Source of the DNA: Siniperca chuatsi
Taxonomy: Eukaryota > Chordata > Actinopteri > Centrarchiformes > Sinipercidae
Reading direction: 5' to 3'
DNA length: 64,000 nucleotides
Assembly: GCF_020085105.1 (NCBI RefSeq)
Contig: NC_058045.1
Location: forward strand, 6,772,333 to 6,836,332
Positions within the stretch are counted from its first letter, which is position 1; the number at the start of each line of letters is the position of its first letter. Below the pieces are notes generated by a model. It saw only the letters and a list, made by a program, of their open reading frames with translations, was not told the DNA's origin and did no database searches. Both the position numbers and the translations under genes were made by a program. Below, one piece after another: positions 50,192 to 60,313 of the stretch.

Positions 50192-50333
50192 ATCAGTCTC
50201 CTTAGAGACCGTCAAAAATTGCCATTGCCGACTATATTTCAAGTCGTCAAGGCGGGGTATTGGGTAAAGTTTTCAACTAGCAATAATCGCGCCTCGGATA
50301 AACCTCATAGGCTACGATACTGCCACTGCGCAA
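50192..50333 (+). repeat. 142-bp CpG-rich module, copy C
   Basis: Identical to copy B. It is preceded by a T-rich stretch (GTTTTTAACACTTTATCAG) and followed, after GCGCAAAGCTGA, by sequence unrelated to what follows copies A and B. The sharp ends at ATCAG and GCGCAA[A/G]G define the module boundaries. Confidence 0.92.
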
Positions 50334-51600
50334 AGCTGATTCAATCTAGGTATGAACAGAGTCGTCATTCCACTACATACGTTGTTTAGTTATGGTATCT
50401 TAGCTTTAATTCAAGACAAGCATACCATCTTCTGAGGACATTCACGGCCACACACTGTACCAACCCGCTAATTGTTGTAGTTTGCCGATTGCTGATTGTT
50501 GAAATGTATTTCTAACTGTCACCATGACGCAATGCATCATGGGATATATTTTCCCGTACTCTGATTATAATGGAAGTTCCGCCCAACCGTACAGTTTATC
50601 TTAATTTAAAGGCACACCACCCTTTCATGTTTGATACAGATCGGGGTATACAAATTAACAACACACTACAGTTTGTATTTCAGATATTTAAGCATTCGGA
50701 CTGAAAACGGCAGTCTACGGTGGCCCCTTTGACCGAAATTCTAATCGCGAATTCCTGTTAGGGAGGGCTGGCATTCAGGCACACACTCGGGTAAAAAGTG
50801 TTGCAACAGAAGACAGTGACTGCCCTGTAGATATACGTTAAATATAGAATACATTTATACGGCACAGCATTTCAAAGGACCTGGAAAATGAATTCCTGCT
50901 GATCATGGGTCCAACCCGTCCATCGACAACGCTATATTACTGAAACACCACCAGATGTCAGTATAGACAAGGATAAACCTGCTCTATTTTCCCTGTAAGG
51001 ATCTGACGATTTTAAAAGTAACCAAATGTGTTAATACTAACCTACTTCCAGATACAATAAAATAAAATACAGTGTTATACAACCTTAACACGGTGTGTTT
51101 ATGAAGTAACTTACCAACAGTAACGTTACCAAATAATTTATTTAGCACGTTCAGCAGAATGCTTTACTTAAACCGTTGGGATAATTAACGTTAACTGACA
51201 CGATTAATCACCGTCCAGATACGTTTAAAATTATCATAAGAGATAATGATACAGCAAAAATGAGGCCTTATATTAATGTAGTGTAGTAGGCACTAATGAT
51301 AAACCGTGCCATGCTAGCTGCTGAGACGACGAGATTGAACTTTTCTCACGTGCTCGCTGCTGCGGCCTCCTTGAAAAGTAAAACTTTTAGGAGGAAAACC
51401 TTGAGAACGGTTCGAAGTGTTATGTCCAAAGCACATAGAAATGAATCCATACAGGGCGGTTAGGGTGATCACTGACGAGTAACTTCCACCTGGTCAGTAC
51501 CTGTTAAAAAGATGCTGTGAGGTGATGCTGGCCTGAAATTGTGTTCTAACAGGAATGAAAAATGGCCGGACCGGAAATTGATTAAACGACTCTTCTTTTC
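50334..51600. other. Non-coding DNA with above-average CpG
   Basis: No gene is recognised. Words suggestive of promoter binding sites occur, such as CGCAATGCATCATGGGATAT (50528-50547), GGAAGTTCCGCCC (50571-50583) and ATGGCCGGACCGGAAAT (51562-51578, ETS-like). However, no coherent exon, splice signal or coding frame was found, and CpG density is well below that of the island at 59.6 kb. Confidence 0.35.
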
Positions 51601-54600
51601 ATATTTTTACTTGTCCTATATATGTATGTAATGGATTACCTTTCATAAAATTGCCTTAAACAAATTCCATGTTTGCAGAAGCCCATTAATTTTAAACACT
51701 GGGCCAGAGACGATTTTAGACTGTCAACTATGGAAGCATATGACTTTGAATATTTAATATCCTGACAAATCTTTAAAGAGGTAGGCTACACTGCACTGTT
51801 GATAGTAGTAGTGACACATGGTTTTTGCCATTTATTCAGCTGTTAAAATTGGTCATATTTTTTTTCTCCCTTCATCTTCTCATTTCAGTATATAACACTT
51901 TTCTAAAGGTTACAGAGTCCCATGTTTCAGAGATGCAAGAGAAAAATAAATATGACAAAATAAACACCTAGAATCCTGCCCAGATGAACAAGCACAGTTT
52001 TCAGTAGAAATGCAAAGGAGCGCACAGAGCTGATGCAGAAATCTCACCCTGAAGAGCACAGGTTTGGGGATGAAGACAGTTAATTGGTAATTTTTGATCA
52101 TCATAGGGATTAACTATAAAGATGTAATGGAGGTCCTAATATTATAGGTTGAAGAAGGATACAATTATTTTGTAATAATAACAGGGGCTAAACCATTCAC
52201 TAATTTAAAAGAAACAAGGCAGATTTATCAGTTCTAAAATACTCTCGGAGCCAGCCACTAGGAGAAAGGACGCCAAAATTGGGGATGTCTGATACTGTAT
52301 GTTTGATCAGGTCATAAGCCCTTAGTAATGGTATGCATTTTGCACGCTGTGTGTTTGCCGTATGACACAAACTGTAATTTCCCTGTGTGGATATTAGAAG
52401 CTCTTTCACTTGTTGTGAAGCTTCAGTGGGATAATGCAGGTGCTTTTGGGTGCTCAGCAGATAAGCATTGGCGTGCCAGGTGTTAAAGCTGCCTGGGCTG
52501 ACACATTAGACAGGGATTTGCTCCTGCCAGAATGTCAGGCCAATGAGGTTCATAGAGGTAGGCTTGGATCACTGACAGGGACAGGTAAGTACGCAGATAA
52601 GGGGATTACACCATGTTTGCGCCAAGTAATCTCAAATGAATCCTGCCAGCCTCTGTTTCATCCTCACCTGGAAAGCACAAATTTCTCTTTTCTCAACCCA
52701 AGGAACACATTACATGAACAGAGTTCAATTCATAAAATGATCCTTTTAACCTGGCTTAAGAAGCATTTGAGGACACATTGGGTTATGGTCATTTAACAAC
52801 TGTGACAGCAATAATCTCCTTTAATTCTCTGAGGCACTTGATTACTTTTTTGTATTAGTATTTTCTCCTTTATCACAAGCTCTGCCCAGTCAAGCAATGT
52901 GTGGTGTTTTGTAATCACCTGGGCCATGCCATAAATGAGATCTGGTTTGGTGGTCCCTCACTGCAAGGCTTAGACTTGACCTATTGAACAAATAAATAGG
53001 ACTCTGTGAGAGCAGCTGAAGTCCCTTTGGGCCGTGGCTTTCCCCGCTGGTAGGCAGAGAGATGAAAATAGAGTGTAACAGATGGCTTAGCTGTTTCCGC
53101 CATTCAGCACAGGCTGCTGGGCAGCCCACATAATACCGTGCCATCCAAAAGGGGCTCAGTGGGCAGCCTATAGTCTTCAACATGCTGAGAGCTATTTTCC
53201 TCCTGAACCATCAATCACAGGGCTAAAAAAAAAAAATAGAGAAAAAAATCAATGTCATACTTGGGTTACAATCTAACCTATCTTACACCATGTGGAGCAT
53301 CTCATAGTAGGTTAAGTAAGACTGTTTTGGTTTGGGGAAACATAAGCTTGTCAGTAAAGTCTGTAGACTGTGTATGTGCCAACTAGGCTGATCCAGCTTA
53401 GACCACACAGTGCAGCTTTCTCCCCATAATCACACTTCTACAGGCCTTGTCAAGGACACATAACCTCTTTGAATTACTGATGTTACTGACTCAATAGGGA
53501 ATGGATATGGTGCACACTTTGTGTAAAAGTGTGTGCATGCAAGCAGGTGTGCGTGTGTGTGTATTTGTTTATCTACACATGAGTGTAGTTGGATGTACAC
53601 AGGCCATTTTTAATCTGGGCTACATCACATCAGCCTGGTTAAGGACATTTATTGATGCTGAGCGTCCCTCTGTTCCCTCTCAGAGTGGGGCCCCCTGGAC
53701 AATACAGGATGAGCTGGGCAAACTGTGATTAGATTGTGTTATGAGCAGAGAGAGGAAAACAATGACATTTTTCTTGGGTAAAGTGACAGCTCAGCCAGGG
53801 CAAGGGGACATCTGATAAGAGAAGACAAATGTCGCTCATGGTGCCTTTTAGTTTCTCCCTAAACTTCAAGGTCAAAGACACAGTGTTACATTAGTATTTT
53901 AGTTTCACTCATTCTTCAGTGCCACACAGCAATACATATATACAATAAATATCTACATCTCTTTTGTAGATATCTGTAATATCTTTTACACTCAACCAGC
54001 TTCTTTAAACATCAATCTTCTAATTCAAATAGTGTGTCTTTCTTTCTCTCTGACACACACATGCTTGCAGACTGTTCACACCAACCCACACACTGCTGCC
54101 ATCCTGCTATTCCCAGTTTGTGGTTATTCCCAGACTGAGTCAGAATGGCACCATAAGCCCGTCTGTCCGTTTTATGCCAAACCTGATGTCTCCTTGTCGC
54201 ACATGCCTTTGCGGAAGATCTGAGCCCCGCATACAGTAGCCATAGCTCGATCGCTCACACATCCCTCCCTCTGTAATTACTTATAAGTCATATTGACAGC
54301 TGGAGGCACATTTAGCTAGGTCAGAAAGCCATTCAAATCAAAGTGTTCCTTACGCTTTAAATAACCTTCCTCTGCCTCCCTGTTGAGTCTTTCTTCACAC
54401 CTTTATCATTCACCACCATGACAGCTTCCTTTGTCTGTGAACTGCTCCATCTGTTATCTCTGCATCTATAGATTTGCCACTACAGTATATCTGGCAACCT
54501 TCACCTGATGTAACAAAAAATGACAAGAATGATAGATACTGACGATACAGTTGCATAGCAAGGGCAAAACCAAGGGTACAATTGTGAGAATGTGTAGAAT

Positions 54601-54936
54601 AATATAACAATTTCCTGATTTTTTATTTATGTTTTTGCTGAACAGGTGATTAGATGCATAGAACATGAGACTAACATGACATTAACATTCCCAGTGTTGA
54701 CTTTGGCCACCTGTACTAAAAACAAATGCAGTGATGGTACTGTACCTACTGGTGTATGTTATTTACCAAATGGCATGTGATTAACACGACTTCATCTGTG
54801 AGATTCTTATATTTCTTATTGAGGAATTAATACATAAGGACCGCATATGCCAGCTGTATCAGTGAAAAATGACCAAAATAGCTCCCAAACTATAACCCTA
54901 TACTTTAACGCAATAAGATGATTTTCCCCCAAGGGT
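51601..54936. other. Intergenic DNA with candidate conserved elements
   Basis: No gene is supported. Non-repetitive stretches at 52400-52700 (two CAGATAAG GATA-type words), 52880-53220 and 54250-54400 look enhancer-like. A short GT repeat lies at 53541-53563 and an A-rich run at 53226-53237. Confidence 0.45.
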
Positions 54937-55120
54937 CAAGGTCAAGGTCTCTTTATTAGTACCCAAGGGTAAATTTGTTGTGCAGATGGGAGATTCAGCA
55001 TTCCAGATTTAGAAACACGACATCACAGCGATACAGATTCAGAAGACATCAAAACTAAATAAACCAGTAACATATATAGTATCAAAATATAAGAACTCCT
55101 AAGAAAGTCATAACAAAGTG
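54937..55120 (-). mobile_element. LINE 3' end fragment with AAGGTC tail
   Basis: A short (CAAGGT)n tail (GGTCAAGGTCAAGGTCTC) is followed by TTTATTAGTACCCAAGGGTA and AATTTGTTGTGCAG, the pattern of a non-LTR retrotransposon 3' terminus in minus orientation. Only the last 150-200 bp are present; the family is uncertain. Confidence 0.6.
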
Positions 55121-55126
55121 CTTCTG

Positions 55127-55151
55127 CACACACACACACACACACACACAC
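55127..55151. repeat. (CA)n microsatellite
   Basis: About 12 CA dinucleotides directly after the LINE fragment. Confidence 0.95.
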
Positions 55152-55856
55152 CCACCAACTCAGTCAAAAACTTAAAGTGCCATTCGTGGGTGAAGTGCAT
55201 CATTTTGTGCTAGCTTTGTTTAGCAGTGCAAAGCTAGAAAAAGATGATGCAAAGGGGATTCATAAAGTAATTCTTCTTCTAACGCTCAAATGTGATACAT
55301 ATATGATATTTTGCAGTAGCACTGGGGATGACTTGTTGATGATGCTCAGATATGCTTCAGTGTCCTAATGAACTTGCTAATGATGCATGCACTTGATAAC
55401 TATTTACTTAACTATTAACTATTTGCTTATAATTAATTCAAAACCGCATGTGTGAAAATGCAAACCATTTACCTTTATCACAAAAAACAATTCAGAAACA
55501 AGTCACGCCTCAATGCCTTCTGTACAACACATATAACATATGTATTGTACCATATCTGTTACTATGTTACTATGAAAAAACTAAATTCAACGTAAATGTA
55601 TGGGAACGGGGTCCCCAGCTACACAGGGGGGACGCAGCATTAAACAATATAATGCAATACAATACAGTATCACTGCAATAAATGCTAGTATTAATATCTG
55701 TAAATCAGAGAGGTGTTGGTTTACATATTTGTTAATTGTAGTGTTTTGGATTGGATTGTATTAACTTTAAGGTATTTCTGTTCTTTTGTACGTTTGTTGT
55801 GCACGCACTGTACACACAGTAAAGATGGATATAAAATGTGTAACAATTAATCCTGT
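55152..55856. other. Intergenic DNA, no gene seen
   Basis: AT-rich DNA with no supported feature. Confidence 0.5.
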
Positions 55857-56684
55857 TGCCAGCACTTTACTTAAAGTGCCCCTATTTAGCATTTATAATC
55901 AGTATGAAGATATTGAATAAATGGTTTATAACACACTATGTAGTTGTAAGCAAATATAAGTGTTTATTAATGTGTTTGTTGTAGTATTACATAGCCTAAT
56001 ATGTCTTCATAGGATAAATTATAATTGTTGAAAAAAACTGTACATAAATAAACACTTAAAAATATCCATATAGCTGTGTACAAATACATTATAGCATGTT
56101 CTAAAGCATTTACTAAATGTTTATATACTGCTTATAAATGCTGAACAGGGACCCTTAAAGCAGTGATTCCCAACCAGGGGTACTTGTACTCTGCAGTTAC
56201 CAGGGGGTACGTGGAAAAATTGTGAATAGAAATTATGATTTGATAATATATATCCACATATTTGTGTTTAGGAGAAAAATCAACACACAAGTAAGATTAC
56301 AAATTTGTGTGATCCTGATCTTTATAGTTGTCACAATAACTTACCAACTATGGTAATCTGCACAAGACGTGCCTCAGTTTTCGAGTCAAGTGTAAGTTGA
56401 CTGCAGAAAAACTAGTCAGAAAAAAGACAAAAAACCAAAAAGCTACTAAAGCTAAAAGTAAAGATACTGTAAATGGTTGAAACAACCAATTTCTGTCACT
56501 CCAAACGGCAGTAGTACAAATGCAAACTTGGCCAAAACTGCTAAAAAATACCATTGAACAATACCATAAAGCCATCCCATCTATCATAGGGGCATGATAA
56601 AGGGGTACTTAGCCCTTCTGATAGGGCTGTGGGGGTACGAAGGACAAAAAAGGTTGGGAACTACTTAAAGTGTTACCTCCGTTT
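55857..56684. mobile_element. AT-rich MITE (CTTAAAGTG ends) carrying a nested hAT MITE
   Basis: The outer element runs from GTTGCCAGCACTTTACTTAA (AGTGCCCC) to a right end CTTAAAGTGTTACC. The ends are imperfect inverted repeats around CACTTT/AAAGTG. The interior consists of TTTATAA/TTAATAA words such as AATGGTTTATAACA. It is interrupted at 56161 by another element, after which only about 20 bp of the outer right end remain. It is non-coding. Confidence 0.6.
56161..56663. mobile_element. Nested hAT MITE, CAGTGATTCCCAACC ends
   Basis: The element starts CAGTGATTCCCAACCAGGGG (TACTTGTAC) and ends GGGGGTACGAAGGAC...AAAGGTTGGGAACT, the classic fish 'CAGTGGTTCCCAACC' terminus pair. CCTTAAAG precedes it and ACTTAAAG follows it, a 7 of 8 target duplication derived from the CTTAAAG of the host MITE. 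There is no coding frame of significance. Confidence 0.8.
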
Positions 56685-58104
56685 TGTTAATGAGGTTATT
56701 AGTTGATGAAACAATACAAGCTTCCACCAACAGAGGGCAGTCTATCCACATGGCAACCACACTCTGAACTATGAACCTTGAATCTGTTATGACTACTACA
56801 TCATCATGGACAACTGAAATGCTGTGTCATAAATTAGGTCTTATAATATGTTGATAGTCAAACATTTTACAGCCCGGACCAGCTAAGGGACACTGTGTGA
56901 CAAATGGTACTGTTTGACACCAGCATGATAACAGATCATCACTATTCAAGCAACATAAAAGGCTAGCTGCAGGAAGGTATAGGCGCATTGATCAAAATGT
57001 CATCACAGTCAGGCTATCTAGTAGAACAAAGTGAACTTCTATTCCACTTTAGTGAATTTAGAGAGCTTTCACTTGGCCTTTCCTGGCTACCGACATCCCC
57101 TGGGCTAGCATGTTCCAGGACTCAGCAGGCTCATTACTCTTTAGACAAACAGGTTTGGACATATTGAACTCAGACCCAAAACAACCTGGCTCTACCCCGC
57201 CACTTTCCACTCTCTCAGCTCTATTTGTGATTGGGGAGTGTTTGTCTCTCTCACTCTATCTCTGGGTGTCTGTTTGCCTGACACTTGTCTGGCTTGGCCT
57301 AGTTTCTCCTTGATCTCATCAGTCAATGTGAGGACCTGTGAAGGCCATCTCCCCATCTTGCTGTGTGAATCTCTGCCAGCTCTGTGCCTGTGTCAGCAGT
57401 TAGGGACTGACTCACACCCACGCAGTCTCCAGTCTTCGCTCCAGGGCCCACTGGGCAAAGGCAGCACATCTCCCCAAACAGACAGCCTCATTTGCATGCC
57501 CATAAATCACTCACAAAACTGACACCCAGCCACACAACAAGGCATGACATGGAGCCACAAAACTCAGTGTGCCAAATTGCAGTGTTATGTGACATTAGGC
57601 TCTAAAGGCAAAAATAGGCTATTCATATAACCTCTAGGGTGATGATAGAGCCAATCAAGCTTGAGTAGTACTTACACACATATGGCCCATATCTGAAATC
57701 AAAGCAACTTTGAGCCCCTAACTGCATGAATGTCAAAAATCAGTGAATTTCTTACTAAAAAGACCCAAAACATATGGCTGATTCAAAGGTTATTACATAT
57801 TCACAGTGCAATGAAAGATTGCACTTTCTAAAACTTAGTTTAACTAAAGAGCTTCAAAATTATACTTCTTGTGATTAACGATTCAGCAGCCAAGGTACAG
57901 CGAGCACACCAGTAATTTTTGTTATAATGACTACTAATACGGCTCTTGTAAGGACATAGTCAAATGGGGCTCAGTGAAATATAAATAAATGAGCAGTGGT
58001 TGCTCTTGAAAATATTTTTAAGCCAAGCAATGTCCCCAGATTCCCTTTCCACACTATTCTGTGTCCATCTGCACGAAATACCAATGGTTTATTTATGTTT
58101 TACT
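56685..58104. other. Intergenic DNA, no gene seen
   Basis: No supported exon. The frame at 57110-57522 is pyrimidine-rich and lacks a domain. Confidence 0.5.
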
Positions 58105-58407
58105 TAGTTGTTTATTTGACAGGGAAAGTGCAATTAACATAATTACATTCAGCCGCTTAAAATACAACAAATGTGTTGCAAGTGGAATTTATAGTGACAG
58201 CTAATTTACAATGATTGTCCCTAGGTGGGCTTTTAGATCAGTTACACAATTTTAAATTAAAGCTGATTTTAAAAGCACAGGAAATGAACAGTGCAATATA
58301 ATTCACATTATACTGTACATAATAATAACAGCACAAACACTGGACCATAACAGTAACGTAACAATGATCATAGTGATACTACTATTAGTTTACATCACAA
58401 TTAATCA
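58105..58407 (-). mobile_element. LINE 3' region fragment
   Basis: TTGTTTATTTGACAGGGAAA followed by GTGCAATTAACATAATTACA, a GTTGCAAGTGG block and a downstream run of ATAATAACAG-type words resemble a common fish LINE 3' region (TTTATTTGACAGGGACA...). The family is unassigned. It abuts the MITE at 58411. Confidence 0.5.
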
Positions 58408-58410
58408 ACC

Positions 58411-59303
58411 TTAAAGGGACAGTTCACGAAAGAAAAAGACTTGGTTTAAGAATAGCTGCTCCCGAGGCTTCTGCTGACACACATACAATGAATGTGAATG
58501 GAAACTTGTTGGCTTTGATGCTCAAAGGATCAAGAAATGGAAAACACTCAACAGCAATGTGTCTTTCTCTGGAGAACTGACAGACCTCCCTGTCAACAGT
58601 CACTGGAAACTGTTTGGTAAGTTTGGTAAAGCTGTCTATAGTGACGTCTGTTGATTATCCCGAGAAAACATGGGATTGTTTCTGAATAGACACATGCTGT
58701 ATGGTATTTTCACTGAGATCATGTCTTCAGTATTGTTTGTGGGATGTTGCAGTAGCCTACAGACCTGAGGAGTTTACATTCTAAAATTACACACAAATTA
58801 CACACAAAGTCTGATATTCTTAGGAGTTAATATCTTTAAATAAAGGTATTATGGTGTCAAACATGAATTGGTTTGGGGTAGGGAGAATTTGGACCCATGA
58901 CCTCAGTATTTCTAAAGTCCTGCCCTACCACAGGCCTATTTCACAGAAGACATTTTGACATGCCACAGTAGGAAAAACAGAAAAGTACAAAATAAAAATG
59001 AATGATGGCTGAATTTCATTTAGTTGCTGGGTCCTGGTATTGTGCATGCTGGATCACTGTCAGCTTACTGGGACATTTGAATACAGAGCCATTAAACAGA
59101 GCCATTGTTAATGTTATTAGTAGCATCATATAAGTGCTTTTCCTTCTATCGCAAGTCAAAATGTCTGTTGTGGAAAAAGCCACAAAGTGTAGATATTAGC
59201 AGTAGCAGTAGCAGATGTTTCTAAACTATCTGCAAATCAAACCTAAACTATCTGTATCCTGAATGAGTTGTAAAATTGTGATTTTTGTGAACTGACCCTT
59301 TAA
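58411..59303. mobile_element. MITE with TTAA target site, AGGGACAGTTCAC ends
   Basis: TTAA-AGGGACAGTTCAC at the left and GTGAACTGACCCT-TTAA at the right are near-perfect inverted ends (one mismatch in the 13 bp shown) with TTAA on both sides, the target choice of piggyBac-type elements. The 893-bp interior has no transposase frame. Members of this 'TTAAAGGGATAGTTCAC' group are abundant in fish. The right end lies only about 290 bp upstream of the CpG island. Confidence 0.82.
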
Positions 59304-59569
59304 CTTTTCCCAAAGTTTAACTTATCACGGATCAACAGGTTAACAGATGTGTTATTTCGTTGGACTGTATTCCCATAGCCTATTTCATGTGAAAATGAAA
59401 AAAAATAATCTAAAAATAAAAAACATCTTTTTTGTTATGGTATGACTTGACAGAATTATGTAACTATGTTTAGTCTGATGGGGGCGGGGGCGTTAGAAAA
59501 CCATTAATTTTGAACATTTCCTTGAGAATATGCCTCCTTATTTTGCCTGGAATGACCTGGAACCCTGTT

Positions 59570-59598
59570 GGTTCCGGACCACACTTTGGGAACCACAG
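59570..59598. repeat. hAT MITE terminus at the promoter edge
   Basis: GGTTCCGGACCACACTTTGG then GAACCACAG is, in reverse, CTGTGGTTCCCAAAGTGTGG(TCCGGAACC), nearly the terminus of a common fish hAT MITE (CAGTGGTTCCCAAAGTGTGGTCC...). Only one end is visible; it touches the start of the CpG-rich promoter sequence. Confidence 0.5.
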
Positions 59599-59960
59599 CG
59601 CGGGGCTGCTGCCACACCGCTCCCACCGCCCGCGGAAATATTTCGGCGCGTCGGCGAACAGACGACACAACTTGTTTCGTTTTCTCCCCGTTTTACTACT
59701 TGCGGCTTAGTGTCTCCACACAGAGGCTTTGCGGCCGACGAGTGGAGTGGGAGGGGAATAGTTCCGTTCCGCGCCCGGACGCGTCGGCTCTCCTTCAGTG
59801 CGCGCCTCTCTCTCTCTCTCTCCCTCCCTCCCTCCCTCCCTCCTTTCCTCTCCATTCCTCTCCTCCCTCCGCACAACATCACGGTTTTCAAACGCGATGA
59901 CAGTCAATGCGAACGCGTGAGCGGATCCCACAGGTGTGTTGCTGCCAACTGAGCCGCGGC
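59590..59960 (+). promoter_or_regulatory. CpG-island promoter
   Basis: CpG density rises sharply here (GCGCGGGG, CGCCCGCGGAAATATTTCGG, CGCGTCGGCGAACAGACGAC, CCGTTCCGCGCCCGGACGCG), while the rest of the window is CpG-poor. A pyrimidine tract of CTCTCT and CCCTCCCTCCCT repeats occupies 59805-59870, a setting common around vertebrate transcription starts. No TATA box is obvious. Because a plus-strand splice donor follows at 60313/60314, the direction is inferred as plus. This is the only convincing gene promoter in the window. Confidence 0.78.
59805..59870. repeat. (CT)n/(CCCT)n pyrimidine tract
   Basis: CTCTCTCTCTCTCTCCCTCC and further CCCT/TCCTCTCC repeats within the promoter or leader region. 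Peptides read through it (Ser-Leu-Pro or Glu-Arg-Arg runs) are not genes. Confidence 0.9.
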
Positions 59961-59972
59961 TCCTGCTGGAGA

Positions 59973-60005
<33 letters not shown>

Positions 60006-60134
60006 CTGGGAAATTACCATGTGACTCGGCACCTGGGCGTGGAGAAAGTCCCTGATATTGTAACCAGAGACTCTTTTGTTGAGGAGTTGCCCGGGTCGTC
60101 TTTACAGGAATTGACAAATCGGTCAACCAAGTAG
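59897..60134 (+). promoter_or_regulatory. Upstream ORFs in the leader, including a start-stop element
   Basis: If transcription starts in or before the pyrimidine tract, the unspliced leader contains a 7-codon frame (ATG at 59897, TGA ending 59920), an overlapping 75-codon frame (59907-60134), and an ATG immediately followed by TGA at 60019-60024 in a strong context (ATTACCATGTGA). A second ATG-TGA lies at 60199-60204 (TAAAATGTGA). Start-stop elements are known to stall scanning ribosomes in some vertebrate leaders. If the alternative intron 59934-60246 is used, both start-stop elements would be spliced out. Confidence 0.4.
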
Positions 60135-60246
60135 CCCGTGTTTCCTACGGAATAGTGCCTTTCTGAAACCCTTCACAGAACTGCGCGAGGAGAGTAAAAT
60201 GTGAACTTGGTTACGGACTTATTTCTTTTTTTTTTTATTTCACCAG
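59934..60246 (+). other. Possible short alternative 5' intron
   Basis: The left edge CCACAG|GTGTGTTG is donor-like. The right edge has a 14-base T run and then ATTTCACCAG|GGCGG, a very good acceptor with polypyrimidine tract. Removing this 313-bp segment would join the CpG-island exon to a 67-nt exon at 60247-60313. The acceptor is stronger evidence than the donor, so an unannotated more distant donor or a continuous first exon are also possible. Confidence 0.4.
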
Positions 60247-60313
60247 GGCGGTTCTTCAGTATCTGGACTGTTCGCGTGTGTGCAACTACTCTCTTCGCTC
60301 TTTTTCTTCCAAG
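60247..60313 (+). other. Leader (5' UTR) exon end with strong splice donor
   Basis: The segment ends CTTTTTCTTCCAAG|GTGAGTTCCG, a full donor consensus, and is preceded by a strong acceptor (TTTCACCAG|GG). It has no ATG in its 67 bases, so it is untranslated, and translation must begin in a later exon outside the window. Whether it is a separate exon 2 or simply the 3' end of a first exon starting in the CpG island cannot be decided from sequence. The gene cannot be named because no coding sequence is present. Confidence 0.65.

Noticed and set aside
48167-50333. CRISPR-like array
   Set aside because: Repeat units are 142 bp with unequal long spacers, in a clearly vertebrate context. No bacterial defence genes are present.
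59530-59952. 140-codon frame and overlapping frames on both strands in the CpG island
   Set aside because: Stops are scarce in GC-rich sequence, and the frame runs through a CCCT microsatellite and a transposon terminus. Better read as promoter and leader.
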